From NCBI RefSeq assembly GCF_006352025.1, contig NZ_CP040936.1, positions 3,350,001-3,414,000 of the forward strand: a stretch of 64,000 bases of DNA, given 5' to 3'. This stretch comes from Hymenobacter sp. DG01. GTDB taxonomy: Bacteria > Bacteroidota > Bacteroidia > Cytophagales > Hymenobacteraceae. The notes beneath the pieces are model-generated. The model worked only from the letters and a program-made list of their open reading frames with translations, was not told the origin of the DNA and did not search any database. Positions 8,592 through 16,868 of the stretch are shown in pieces; the first letter of the stretch is position 1; every line of letters starts with the position of its first letter. The position numbers and the translations under genes are program-made.

Positions 8592-8768
8592 CGTGGGAGC
8601 GGGCCTCCGAATGGGAGGTTTGGGGCTAAGTAGGGGGTAGCAGCCGCGCCGCCAGGGTAGTATTTGTGGCCTCAACCATATCAAAAACCCGGCGTTTCCC
8701 GTAGAGGCTTTCGGTGGTTGTGCCACCACTCTCCCGATACTTCCTTCACTGTTTCTTACTTGCCTGCT

Positions 8769-9026
8769 ATGAGCTCTCAATTGCCCCAGGAAATCGAAAA
8801 AATTGCCCCCGAGGAAATCATTAACACCCTGCAGAGCGCCTATAAGGTATTTCAGGGTGAGCACGACCAGCTGGACGACCTGCTGAAGAACGGCGGGCAG
8901 CTGCTGCGCAAAGTAACCAAACGCTTCACGCCCACCCAGCTGATTGTGGGTATTGCGGTAGTGGCCAGCGTGGCCGTGCTGGTAGCCGCCCGTGCTATGG
9001 ATACCGATCAGGAAGAGGCGGCATAA
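8769..9026 (+). CDS. Small C-tail-anchored membrane protein
   Basis: 85 residues from MSSQLPQEIEKIAPEE. An acidic and amphipathic helical stretch (residues 1-55) is followed by a single membrane helix (LIVGIAVVASVAVLVAARAM) close to the C-terminus and a short acidic tail. The layout resembles ElaB/YqjD-type ribosome-associated inner-membrane proteins, but I see no sequence motif that proves it. A clean terminator follows at 9051, and a TAGTATTTG stretch about 110 bp upstream could be its promoter, so it is probably a single-gene unit. An upstream in-frame extension is rejected because it reads as non-coding (Pro/Arg-rich). Function unknown. Confidence 0.65.
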   Translation: MSSQLPQEIEKIAPEEIINTLQSAYKVFQGEHDQLDDLLKNGGQLLRKVTKRFTPTQLIVGIAVVASVAVLVAARAMDTDQEEAA

Positions 9027-9050
9027 CTGCTACCCTCTTCTACCTCTATA

Positions 9051-9078
9051 AAGCTCCTCAACCATGAGGAGCTTTTTT
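9051..9078 (+). terminator. Intrinsic terminator
   Basis: A perfect 10-bp stem (AAGCTCCTCA / TGAGGAGCTT) with a short loop is followed by a T-tract, 24 bp past the preceding stop codon. Confidence 0.9.
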
Positions 9079-9159
9079 GTTACCCTTTTGTTGATATGGT
9101 TTTTTATATAAATAATTTACTTTATAATTGCATCAAGTCAAACTAATATTGCCTGCGTT

Positions 9160-9381
9160 ATGAAAACAGCTACTTTCGCATTCCTGGGGATTGCCCTGCT
9201 ACTGGGCACCGACGCCGTAGCCGCCTCTGCCTCGCCAGAGACTGAAAGCCTTCCCATCAGCACCACCGCAGCTCCCACGCTCACCACCGACGCAGGCGCA
9301 GCCGGCCGTGGGGGATGGATCAAGCGCAAGAAGCGGCGTGTAGTGCCCGCCTACCGCCGGAACATGCGGCGGCATCGGTAG
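9160..9381 (+). CDS. Small secreted basic protein (pair member 1)
   Basis: 73 residues. A signal peptide (MKTATFAFLGIALLLG, cleavage near AVAASA) is followed by a Ser/Thr-rich linker and a very basic C-terminus: GGWIKRKKRRVVPAYRRNMRRHR. It stands alone between two terminators and behind an A/T-rich stretch (9095-9140) that probably carries its promoter. The gene at 9589 has the same plan and a similar tail (KKRR..PVLPYERALRRN), which supports both as real. The mature peptide would be strongly cationic, so it might bind membrane lipids, nucleic acid or envelope polysaccharide. I do not recognise a named family. Confidence 0.6.
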   Translation: MKTATFAFLGIALLLGTDAVAASASPETESLPISTTAAPTLTTDAGAAGRGGWIKRKKRRVVPAYRRNMRRHR

Positions 9382-9409
9382 AATTGGTGAAGCCGCTCCG
9401 AAAAACAGC

Positions 9410-9450
9410 AGCGCCTGACTCGCAAACCACTGCGGGTCAGGCGCTTTTTT
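9410..9450 (+). terminator. Intrinsic terminator
   Basis: A perfect 10-bp stem (AGCGCCTGAC / GTCAGGCGCT) with a 16-base loop and a T6 tail, 28 bp past the stop of the small basic protein gene. Confidence 0.9.
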
Positions 9451-9588
9451 ATAGAGGCAGCTATTCTCAATTAGCTATCTGCCTGTTTTTTTTGTACATA
9501 TCTTTATCATTTTCATATTATATATTGAATAAACAAAATAAATGGATTAAGATTGCCAATAGCTTCAACTATATAACGGCATAATACC

Positions 9589-9792
9589 ATGAAAGCCTTG
9601 CTCGCCTCTGCCCTACTGATTACCGTGGTACTTACGGCTACTGAAATGGCGCAGGCAGCGGCTCCGGAGCCCGCCAATCGGGTTCGGCAGAAAACGGGCT
9701 GGTTTAGCAAGCTTCTCCCCGCCAAAAAGCGTCGTCCGCCCGTGCTGCCCTACGAGCGGGCCTTGCGGCGCAATGAGCTTTTCCGCTCTTAG
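9589..9792 (+). CDS. Small secreted basic protein (pair member 2)
   Basis: 67 residues. The signal peptide MKALLASALLITVVLT ends near MAQAAAPEP. The mature part has GWFSKLLPAKKRR and then PVLPYERALRRNELF. Both it and the gene at 9160 share the order signal peptide, Gly-Trp, Lys/Arg cluster, Val-x-Pro-(Ala/Leu)-Tyr, Arg-Arg-Asn. It is preceded by about 130 bp of A/T-rich DNA. Codon use is like that of its neighbours, so there is no sign of recent transfer. The perfect 15-bp inverted repeat 30 bp downstream may end its transcript. No known family recognised. Confidence 0.6.
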   Translation: MKALLASALLITVVLTATEMAQAAAPEPANRVRQKTGWFSKLLPAKKRRPPVLPYERALRRNELFRS

Positions 9793-9821
9793 TCAGGACT
9801 TACTTTTACTGAGCTTTTGAT

Positions 9822-9871
9822 CGGCCGTGCTGTTGCTCCTGCTGCTTAGGCGGCAGGCAACAGCACGGCCG
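9822..9871. repeat. Perfect 15-bp inverted repeat overlapping the end of the SRAP gene
   Basis: CGGCCGTGCTGTTGC (9822-9836) and GCAACAGCACGGCCG (9857-9871) pair perfectly. The right arm encodes the last codons of the minus-strand SRAP gene. Neither side has a T-tract, so this is a strong hairpin between convergent genes rather than a classic terminator. Confidence 0.75.
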
Positions 9872-10514
9872 GCTCGTTGTGGGCAGGCGAGTTTACCAGC
9901 GGGCTGACTACATACTCCCGCATAGCATCGGGGGCATAGGGCTGGAGCAGCAGCTGGTGGCCGGCCAAGCCCAGGCCGTCATCTAGCCAGGCCAGCTCCG
10001 CCTCGCGCCCCGGCAACAACACGGGCATACGGTTGTGAATAGGAGCCATCAGGCTATTGGGGGCCGTGGTGATGATGGTGAAGGTAGGATGCACCTCTCC
10101 GGTATCCCGGTTCAGCCACTCATCCCAGAGGCCGGCGAAAGCAAACGGCTCTTCGGAAGTCAGCAGAATGCGGTGGGGCACTTTTCCGTGGGAGGTTACC
10201 TGCCATTCATAAAAGCTGTCGGCCAGCACCAGGGCCCGGCGGCGCTGCAGCAGCGTACGGAATGAGGGTTTTTCGGTGAGGGTTTCGGCACGGGCATTAA
10301 TGGGGCGCGGGGCCTTCTGCACGTCGCGCACCCAGCCGGGCAGCAGCCCCCACTGTAACAGCTGAATACGCCCCGGCTCCGTGTTCAGGATAACCGGCAG
10401 CTGCTGGGAGGGGGCAGCGTTATAGGTGGGGCCGGCGGTGGAACCGGCAAAAGAGGCTTCGAAGCGGGCTTCCAGGGCCGCAGCGGGCGGAGTAACGGTA
10501 TAACGGCCGCACAT
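9846..10514 (-). CDS. yedK: SRAP (SOS response-associated peptidase) family protein
   Basis: 222 residues, the usual SRAP length. Hallmarks are MCGRYTV at the N-terminus (Cys2, exposed after Met removal, is the residue that forms a thiazolidine crosslink with abasic sites), NARAETL (Asn-Ala-Arg-Ala-Glu), SFYEW with the conserved Glu, and HNRMPV with the active-site His. Known members (YedK, HMCES) shield abasic sites in single-stranded DNA by covalent attachment. The gene is solitary on the minus strand, ahead of a strong hairpin at its 3' end. The start is fixed by the need for Cys at position 2. Confidence 0.95.
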   Translation of the reverse strand: MCGRYTVTPPAAALEARFEASFAGSTAGPTYNAAPSQQLPVILNTEPGRIQLLQWGLLPGWVRDVQKAPRPINARAETLTEKPSFRTLLQRRRALVLADSFYEWQVTSHGKVPHRILLTSEEPFAFAGLWDEWLNRDTGEVHPTFTIITTAPNSLMAPIHNRMPVLLPGREAELAWLDDGLGLAGHQLLLQPYAPDAMREYVVSPLVNSPAHNEPAVLLPAA

Positions 10515-10621
10515 AGTCAGGCAGAAAATCGGGTGGAAATACCTGGATTTGAACGGCTGGCCTGTCGCATGGTTTAGGGAGCCGCCCTGAAAATGATGTT
10601 TCCCTGGTTTTGGCGGTACGC

Positions 10622-12223
10622 TTAGGGCTGCCGGTCCGCTGGCTCCTGCGCGGGTATGGGGTAGCGCTGCAGCAAGTCCAGCAGCACCCCGTTGGTCCAG
10701 CCAAATCCGTCCTGGAGCGGGTACTCGCCACCGCCACCCAGGGCCGCGGTATTCACCACATCATACTTTTCCATGAGCTTGCCGGTTTGCTGAAACACCC
10801 GATGGTTCAGCTCTATCCAGCGCCGGGCCACCGTGCCGGCCAGCTCCTGCTGCTGGTAGCGCCGCAGGCCCTGCACAGCCACCCACTGCAGCGGAGCCCA
10901 GGCATTGGGCGCGTCCCACTGCTGGCCTGTGGCCGTGAGGGTGGTTACCAGCCCGCCGGCTTTCAGAAACTCCTGGCGCAGCACGGCAGCCACTTTGCGG
11001 GCCTGCGCGGGGGTAGCCAGGCCGCTTTCCAGCGGAAACAGGCCGGCCAGAGTACGCACGGCGGAGTGGCGGCGCAGCTCCCAGTCGTAGTCCTGAAACC
11101 AGCCGGCGCGGGCATCCCAGCAGTAGCGCTGCACGGCTTTGGCGCGGGCGGCGGCCTGGGCCTGAAAGCGGCGGGCCGCCGCGGCCTCGCCGCGGAGCTG
11201 ACTACTGCGGGCCAGGGTCAGCTCCAGCTGGTACAGCAGGCAGTTCAAATCAACGGGCACCAGGCTGGTGGTGCGAATAGACTCCAGGCCCTGCCCCGGC
11301 ACAAACCAGCGGCTGCTGAAGTCCCAGCCGGAGGCCGCAGCGGCCCGCACGTTGCGGTAAAACTGGCCGGGAGGCTGGGAGCTGCGCCGGGCCGCCGTTA
11401 CATCTTGCAGGTAAGATTCTTCGCGCGGCTCCTCGCTCCGGTCCCAGTAGCGGTTCAGGGTTTCCCTGCCAGGCAGGCGCACCACCGAGCGGTAGGCCTT
11501 GCCGGGAGCCACGGAGTCGGCGCCAGCCATCCAGAACTGGTACTCCCGCAGCAGGGGCTGGTGGTAGCGCCGGAGCACCGTATCGCCCTGCTCCTGGGCC
11601 AGCAGCTCTACCATACGGCTGAAAAACGGGGGCTGGGAGCGGGTGAGGTAGTACGTGCGGTTTCCGTTCGGGATAAAGCCGTAGCGGGTAATCAGGAAGG
11701 CGAAGTTGTCCAGCATGCCCCGTATCAGCTCGGGCCGACCGCTCACGCGCAGCCCCAGCATAGTGAAGTAGGAGTCCCAGTAGTACACCTCGCGGAAGCG
11801 GCCCCCAGGCACCACGTAAGGCCGCGGCAGGGGTAGCAGCGAGGAGTACGGCGCTACTGAATCTTGGCCGGGGCGCCGTAGCACGCTCCAGAGCGTATCG
11901 AGGTGGTGGCGAAGGCCACCGGCTACCCGGGTGTGGTAGCCGGAAGCGGAGGCTTCGGGCAGCTGAAAATACGCCCGTACAAACCGGCCCAGATCAAAGC
12001 CCGGCAGGCGGCGCTGCTCCTCGTAGGCGGCCAGCACCACGGCCGGCGGCTCCAGGGGCACGGCATCCACGAAGGTTTTGTTGTCGGGAAAAACACGGCC
12101 CAGCTGCACGGCTTCAAACAACCCCGGAAACAGCTGCCGGGGGCTGCGCGGCCCGGCAGGCTGGGCGCACGCCAGCCGGGCTATCAGCAGCAGAAAAAGG
12201 CAAACAACGTGGGTTTTCTTCAT
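10622..12223 (-). CDS. treA: Trehalase, GH37, exported
   Basis: 533 residues from MKKTHVVCLFLLLIA. The signal peptide, cleaved after LACAQ, places it in the periplasm. The GH37 signatures are both present: PGGRFREVYYWDSYF and QWDAPNAWAPLQ. It hydrolyses alpha,alpha-trehalose to two glucose molecules, for use of external trehalose. The length agrees with periplasmic trehalases (about 540-565). The eight residues upstream of the chosen Met (reading MVSFPLIP) would spoil the signal peptide, so they are left out. No sugar transporter lies beside it. The upstream neighbour on the same strand is a histidine kinase gene ending 119 bp before. Confidence 0.93.
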   Translation of the reverse strand: MKKTHVVCLFLLLIARLACAQPAGPRSPRQLFPGLFEAVQLGRVFPDNKTFVDAVPLEPPAVVLAAYEEQRRLPGFDLGRFVRAYFQLPEASASGYHTRVAGGLRHHLDTLWSVLRRPGQDSVAPYSSLLPLPRPYVVPGGRFREVYYWDSYFTMLGLRVSGRPELIRGMLDNFAFLITRYGFIPNGNRTYYLTRSQPPFFSRMVELLAQEQGDTVLRRYHQPLLREYQFWMAGADSVAPGKAYRSVVRLPGRETLNRYWDRSEEPREESYLQDVTAARRSSQPPGQFYRNVRAAAASGWDFSSRWFVPGQGLESIRTTSLVPVDLNCLLYQLELTLARSSQLRGEAAAARRFQAQAAARAKAVQRYCWDARAGWFQDYDWELRRHSAVRTLAGLFPLESGLATPAQARKVAAVLRQEFLKAGGLVTTLTATGQQWDAPNAWAPLQWVAVQGLRRYQQQELAGTVARRWIELNHRVFQQTGKLMEKYDVVNTAALGGGGEYPLQDGFGWTNGVLLDLLQRYPIPAQEPADRQP

Positions 12224-12342
12224 GGGGATGAGCGGGAAGCTGACCACCCCTATACGCCGGCGGCACCGGCAAGGTCGAGGGACCTGCCGGGGGGTAGCAC
12301 TAACTTGGCCGCTGCCGGCTGGAGCCCGGCACAGGCGCTGCC

Positions 12343-13443
12343 TTACTTTTCCGGCTCGAGGCGGGGTAGGGCAATGAAAAAGGTGGTGCCATCGTCCTCG
12401 GCGCTTTCAAACCAGATGCGCCCCCGGTGCAGCTCCACGATGGCTTTGATAATGGACATGCCCAGGCCGGTGGTTTTCTCGCCCCGCAAACCGGGCCGGC
12501 GGGCCGGCGTGAACCGCTCGAACAGAACAGGCTGCATTTGCTGCGGAATGCCGATGCCGGTGTCCTTTATAGTTATCAGCACTTCGTGGCCCAGGTCCTG
12601 AAGCGCCACCTGAATGTGGCCGCTGTCGGGGGTGAACTTGATGGAGTTGCTGAGCAGGTTGTTGACTACCTGCATAAACTTGTTGTGGTCGAGGTGGAGG
12701 TAGCAGGCAGCGGGGCCGGTAAAGGAAAAATGCTTGCCCAGCCCCCCCTCCGATTTTTGCAGCTCCTGCACTATCTCGTGCAACGATGGGCTTAGGTTTA
12801 CCCGCTCCAGCTTCACCCGCACGCTCGACGACTCCATAAACTCGTTATCCACGAAGTCCCGGATCAGGTTGACGCTGTCCTGGCAGGTGGTCTGCACGGA
12901 CTGGAGCAACTCCGAGAGCTGGGCGTCCTGCAGGCTTTCAATCCGCTCACCCAGGTAGCCCGCTACCTGCTTGATCATGATGAAGGGCCCAGCCAGGTCA
13001 TGCGAGAGAATCTCGAGGGTAGTGTTTTTCTTTTTATTGAAGCGGTCGGCGTTATCAATGTACTCGCGGGTTTGCGTGATGTCCTGCACGGTGCCGCTCA
13101 GGTAGGTCTGGCCCGGAGCCTGCTCTACCCGCCCGACCGTAAAGCACAGCCACTGAGGCCGCCCCGCACGCCCGGGAGAGGGCATCAGGCGCAGCTCCAC
13201 ATCTTCCACAAACTTGCCTTGCAGCAGGTGCGTGAGCCGGGCGGCAGCGTAGGTCTGGTCGTCGGGGTGCAGGCGGGCCAGCAGGGCGGGCAGGTCCTGG
13301 TTCACGGTTTCGCGGGGGTGCTGCACTATCGTATCGTAGGCTGCACTCACGTACACTACCTCTCTGGCCTCCACATGGTACACGAAATACAGCAGCTGGC
13401 TGCGCTCAGCCAGCGGACGAAACAGAGAAGCAAAATCGAGCAT
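12343..13443 (-). CDS. PAS domain sensor histidine kinase
   Basis: 366 residues from MLDFASLFRPLAERS. An N-terminal PAS domain (about 10-130, ending before a VQDITQTREY PAC-type motif) is followed by a HisKA-type H-box (EILSHDLAGPF), an N-box (VVNNLLSNSIKFTP), G1 (KDTGIGIP) and G2 (EKTTGLGMSIIKAIVE). No membrane helix is visible, so it is cytosolic. There is no response regulator next to it. The partner is unknown; the LytTR regulator and hybrid kinase at 51-56 kb are separate loci. An upstream alternative start at 13497 is less likely. Confidence 0.88.
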   Translation of the reverse strand: MLDFASLFRPLAERSQLLYFVYHVEAREVVYVSAAYDTIVQHPRETVNQDLPALLARLHPDDQTYAAARLTHLLQGKFVEDVELRLMPSPGRAGRPQWLCFTVGRVEQAPGQTYLSGTVQDITQTREYIDNADRFNKKKNTTLEILSHDLAGPFIMIKQVAGYLGERIESLQDAQLSELLQSVQTTCQDSVNLIRDFVDNEFMESSSVRVKLERVNLSPSLHEIVQELQKSEGGLGKHFSFTGPAACYLHLDHNKFMQVVNNLLSNSIKFTPDSGHIQVALQDLGHEVLITIKDTGIGIPQQMQPVLFERFTPARRPGLRGEKTTGLGMSIIKAIVELHRGRIWFESAEDDGTTFFIALPRLEPEK

Positions 13444-13547
13444 AGCCAGCGGTGGTGACGGTAGTGTAACATACGCAGGCACCGCCCAGACGTTCACCCG
13501 CTCACTTCCCTGCTACCGTCGGGCTGCTTTTGGGCTGGGCGGCGCTA

Positions 13548-14567
13548 TCAGCCTACCCCACCCAGGAGTGCCGAAGCCCGGCCACCGGACCCCGTTGCGG
13601 CCGGCTTATGGTGCTGCGGCGGGCCCATCGGCTGAATAAACAGATGCCCAATATCGGGGTACCGGGCCTGCACCATCGCCTGCAGCCTGCTGATGGCCGC
13701 GCTCAGCTCGGGGGCCAGCAAGTGAGGCTGAAACTCTACCTGCAGCACCAGCAGAATATCGTGGGGGCTGAGGTAAGACGACAGGGGCGCGGCGGTGCTT
13801 ACCACCGCGGCATCGGCCTGAACCAGGTGGCATATGTTTTCCAGCAGCTCGGCTTCGGCCGGCTCACCCAGCAGCAGGCTTTTGTTTTCGCGCAGCAATA
13901 GCCCCGCCACTACCACCAGCATCAGGCCAATGAGCACTGAGGCTACCCCATCGAGGTAGGGATTCTGGAGCTGGTGGCCCAGGAACACGCCCAGAAACGC
14001 TACCAGCAGCCCCAGCAAATCGGCGGCATCCTCGAACAGGACCACAAACACCGACGGATCTTTGCTACCCCGGAAGGCGGCCCAGAAGCGGCGGCGCCCC
14101 CGCTGGGCGTTGAACGTGCGCCGGGCCACCAGAAACGAAGCCCCATCGAAAAGAAAGGCCACGCCCAGCACCACGTAGTTCCAGGTGGGCTCGCCGGGCG
14201 GCACCGGATGGCGCAGGTGCTCGATGCCCTCGTACATGGAAATGCCGCCCCCAATGGCAAAAATGCAGATGGCCACGATAAATGACCAGAAATACAACTC
14301 CTTGCCGTAGCCAAAGGGCCGCTTCTCCGACGCCGGCCGCTGGCTGCGGTGCAGCCCCAGCAGCAGCAGCCACTCATTGGCCGTATCAACCAGGGAGTGG
14401 ATACCTTCGGCTACCATAGCCGAGCTGCCGGTGAAGGCGGCCGCCACAAACTTGATAACGGCAATAGCCAGGTTGGCTGCCAGCGCCGCCACAATAGCCA
14501 CTTTGGAAGAAGGCGGCGCGGCGGGCGCGGCGGGCGCGGCAGCGGGAGCAGAGGAAGCAGGGCGCAC
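13548..14567 (-). CDS. Cation diffusion facilitator (CDF) family transporter
   Basis: 339 residues with a GTG start. After an Ala/Pro-rich lead come CDF transmembrane helices with the metal-site motifs HSLVDTANE (first His-x3-Asp) and EDAADLLGLLVAF (second Asp pair). A cytoplasmic C-terminal domain follows (LSSYLSPHDILLVLQVEF). These proteins export divalent metals such as zinc, cobalt, cadmium or iron against protons; the substrate cannot be read from the motifs alone. The Ala/Pro lead may mean that the true start is somewhat downstream. No regulator is adjacent on the same strand. Confidence 0.9.
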   Translation of the reverse strand: MRPASSAPAAAPAAPAAPPSSKVAIVAALAANLAIAVIKFVAAAFTGSSAMVAEGIHSLVDTANEWLLLLGLHRSQRPASEKRPFGYGKELYFWSFIVAICIFAIGGGISMYEGIEHLRHPVPPGEPTWNYVVLGVAFLFDGASFLVARRTFNAQRGRRRFWAAFRGSKDPSVFVVLFEDAADLLGLLVAFLGVFLGHQLQNPYLDGVASVLIGLMLVVVAGLLLRENKSLLLGEPAEAELLENICHLVQADAAVVSTAAPLSSYLSPHDILLVLQVEFQPHLLAPELSAAISRLQAMVQARYPDIGHLFIQPMGPPQHHKPAATGSGGRASALLGGVG

Positions 14568-14781
14568 GGGTCAGCAGATTAGAAAGCGGAGGAAGCAGGA
14601 ATACAGGCCTATTACGGGCCGGCGAGAGGCTATGGCTACCCTACCGGCCCGCTTCGGCGTGGGCTGCGTCTGCTACCGTGCAGCTGCCCAATAGCCATTT
14701 CCGACTATTCCCACGTACCAGAGGGGTAGCCCATTTCGCTTTCGTTGGCTTCCTTTGGTCTGTCCTTATTTCTATTCTGGC

Positions 14782-15717
14782 ATGAAGTATCGTTCCGTTT
14801 TGTACCTAACCCTGTTTGGCGCCGCTGGGACCGCCGCTTTTCTGCTGTTTTCCCGCCCTGCCCAGGCGCAGGGAGCCTTGCGGGGTGCCGTCAGTGCTCC
14901 GGGCAGTACGCCCCGGCTGGTAGCCCGGCAGTTCAAGTTCACGGAAGGCCCGGCCGCGGACAAGGCCGGCAACGTGTTTTTCACCGATCAGCCCAACAAC
15001 AAAATCTGGAAATACGGCACCGACGGCAAGCTGTCGGTTTTTCTGGACAAGGCCGGCCGCGCCAACGGCTTGTACTTCGATGCCCACGGTAACCTGCTGG
15101 CCTGCGCCGACGAGGAAAACCAGCTGTGGTCCATTGACACCCAGGGCAAGGCTACGGTACTGCTGCGCGACGTGCAGGGCCACCGCCTCAACGGCCCCAA
15201 CGACCTCTGGTTTCACCCGGCTACGGAAGGCATTTACTTCACCGACCCTTACTACCAGCGCGACTACTGGACCCGCACGGCCCCCGATGCCGGCCTGGGC
15301 GGCCAGAAGCTGTACTACCTCCCCAAAGGCCAGCCGCAACCCGTGGTAGCCGACGACCAGCTGCAGAAGCCCAACGGCATCATTGGCACTCCTGATGGCA
15401 AAACCCTGTACGTAGCCGATATTGAGGCCAACAAAACCTACCGCTATCAAATTGGCCCCCAGGGCCAGCTGATCAACCGCCAGCTGTTCGTGGCCCAGGG
15501 CTCCGATGGCATGACCCTGGACAGCGAGGGCAACGTGTATCTGACGGGCAAGGGGGTGCGGGTGTACAATGCGGCCGGGGAGCTGATAGAGCACATTGCC
15601 ATTCCGGAGGAGTGGACCGGCAATGTCTGTTTTGCCGGACCGCGCCGCGACATGCTGTTTATTACGGCTTCGGAAGGCATTTATACCCTGCCTATGCGCG
15701 TGACCGGTGCCCGGTAG
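14782..15717 (+). CDS. SMP-30/gluconolactonase family protein, exported
   Basis: 311 residues from MKYRSVLYLTLFG. A signal peptide ends near RPAQAQG. The rest is a six-bladed beta-propeller with the family motifs FTEGPAADKAGNVFFTDQ, LNGPNDLWFHP, GIYFTDPYY and QKPNGIIGTPDG. SMP-30-type enzymes hydrolyse sugar lactones such as gluconolactone with a divalent metal; export suggests action on periplasmic or extracellular lactones. The gene stands alone, with an oppositely oriented neighbour ending 18 bp away. Confidence 0.85.
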   Translation: MKYRSVLYLTLFGAAGTAAFLLFSRPAQAQGALRGAVSAPGSTPRLVARQFKFTEGPAADKAGNVFFTDQPNNKIWKYGTDGKLSVFLDKAGRANGLYFDAHGNLLACADEENQLWSIDTQGKATVLLRDVQGHRLNGPNDLWFHPATEGIYFTDPYYQRDYWTRTAPDAGLGGQKLYYLPKGQPQPVVADDQLQKPNGIIGTPDGKTLYVADIEANKTYRYQIGPQGQLINRQLFVAQGSDGMTLDSEGNVYLTGKGVRVYNAAGELIEHIAIPEEWTGNVCFAGPRRDMLFITASEGIYTLPMRVTGAR

Positions 15718-15735
15718 CGGCCGCCGGCGCCAGTG

Positions 15736-16137
15736 TTAGCGCGGGTGCTGCTGCTGCAGCCAGAGGTAGGCCGAAGCTACATCATCAAACGTAACGACTA
15801 CCGGCTGCTGAATGGCTTGCAGTACGCCTTCCGAAGCTTGCCGGGCCTCAAAATTCCGCGGGTACACCCAGGCAATGTACTGCAGGCCGGCCCGCATCAT
15901 TTCCTCCAGCCACCACGCGCCCCACAGGCTCAACTGCACGCTGGTGCGGGTTATGCTGGAGTTATCATTCAGGATTTTGTGGCAGGACTGGCCGCGCAGG
16001 GCCTCCAGCATGAGCAGGCAGGACGCCTGCGACGATTCCTGGTCATGCTCGCCCCGCCAATCTACATAAAGCCAGTGGTTGTCTGAGTCATAGCCAATTA
16101 CAATACCAGGGGATTCAACAATAGGGTGAATGTGCAT
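15736..16137 (-). CDS. SpoIIAA/STAS-like fold protein of unknown function (paralogue 1)
   Basis: 133 residues. Repeating hydrophobic strands and helices are seen: WLYVDWRGEHDQESSQASCLLMLEAL, KILNDNSSITRT, LQYIAWVYP and, at the end, VTFDDVASAYLWLQQQ. This pattern (a D/N-containing loop after strand 2, Trp-rich middle, F-D-D/x-A-x-x-W-L tail) is shared with the gene at 16260. Such proteins are common in Cytophagales and resemble the SpoIIAA-like STAS fold, though I see no partner kinase. Function unknown. Confidence 0.65.
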   Translation of the reverse strand: MHIHPIVESPGIVIGYDSDNHWLYVDWRGEHDQESSQASCLLMLEALRGQSCHKILNDNSSITRTSVQLSLWGAWWLEEMMRAGLQYIAWVYPRNFEARQASEGVLQAIQQPVVVTFDDVASAYLWLQQQHPR

Positions 16138-16259
16138 GCGGGCTGGGAAGCGGGCGGAATTATTGGGGCGGCGCTGTACACGGCCGGAGTTCGGCTCCGC
16201 TTTGGGGTTACGGGCACTTCGGCTGCTTTCCTAAATATAATTGAAAGCCCGGCATTCGG

Positions 16260-16688
16260 CTACTGGCTGCTTACCCGGCGGCATTCGGCCAGCCACGCCA
16301 TAGCCGACTGCTCATCGGTGAAGCGCCGAACGTGGTAGGGCCGGTCATCGAAGTAGGAAAGGGGCGGCACCGAGGCGTCGGCTTCCAGATCGGCCAGGTG
16401 GCTGGGCATAAAGAGGTAGGCCATGAAGATCGGGCTGCCCAGCCGGGCAACCATCAGCGGAAAAAACGTTTCCATCATCCAGCCGGTACCTCTCTGGTTA
16501 GCATCGGTGCGCCGACGCCCATCTATCAGCCAAAAACGACAGCCCGGCCCTTCCGCCGCCTTCAGGGCCGTTAGGTAGCCAGCCTGCAATTCCTCGGCGG
16601 AGGGCTGCCGCAGCCACCGGACGATAAACACGGCCAGATCGGGACGGTAGCTTACATCGAGGCAGGCGGTAGAGGGTTCGGGCGGCAT
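16260..16688 (-). CDS. SpoIIAA/STAS-like fold protein of unknown function (paralogue 2)
   Basis: 142 residues, start ATG at 16688. Parallels with the 15736 gene: LAVFIVRWLRQPSAEELQAG against the WLYVDWRGEHDQES strand-turn, CRFWLIDGRR against HKILNDNSS, and a closing RRFTDEQSAMAWLAE against TFDDVASAYLWLQ. The two lie in tandem on the minus strand 122 bp apart, which suggests duplication followed by strong divergence. No catalytic residues are evident; a sensor, scaffold or regulatory role is possible. Confidence 0.65.
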   Translation of the reverse strand: MPPEPSTACLDVSYRPDLAVFIVRWLRQPSAEELQAGYLTALKAAEGPGCRFWLIDGRRRTDANQRGTGWMMETFFPLMVARLGSPIFMAYLFMPSHLADLEADASVPPLSYFDDRPYHVRRFTDEQSAMAWLAECRRVSSQ

Positions 16689-16868
16689 AGGGCGGCAAAT
16701 GCGGTGCGGAGCAAGTAAGATACGGCATAGCCCTACGTGCTACAACCACCCCGTCATTGGAAAGAAAACAAGTGCCGGCCCGGTGGCCTAACGGCCTAAC
16801 CTTCCCCCGCCTCGCAACCTCACTCGAAAGTTGAACGGCACCTTTTCTTATTCATACAGCCAGTAGGC

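Noticed and set aside
10610..11836. Plus-strand frame of about 400 codons opposite the trehalase gene
   Set aside because: The trehalase signatures are on the minus strand; the plus frame shows Gly/Ala/Gln/His-rich antisense sequence only.
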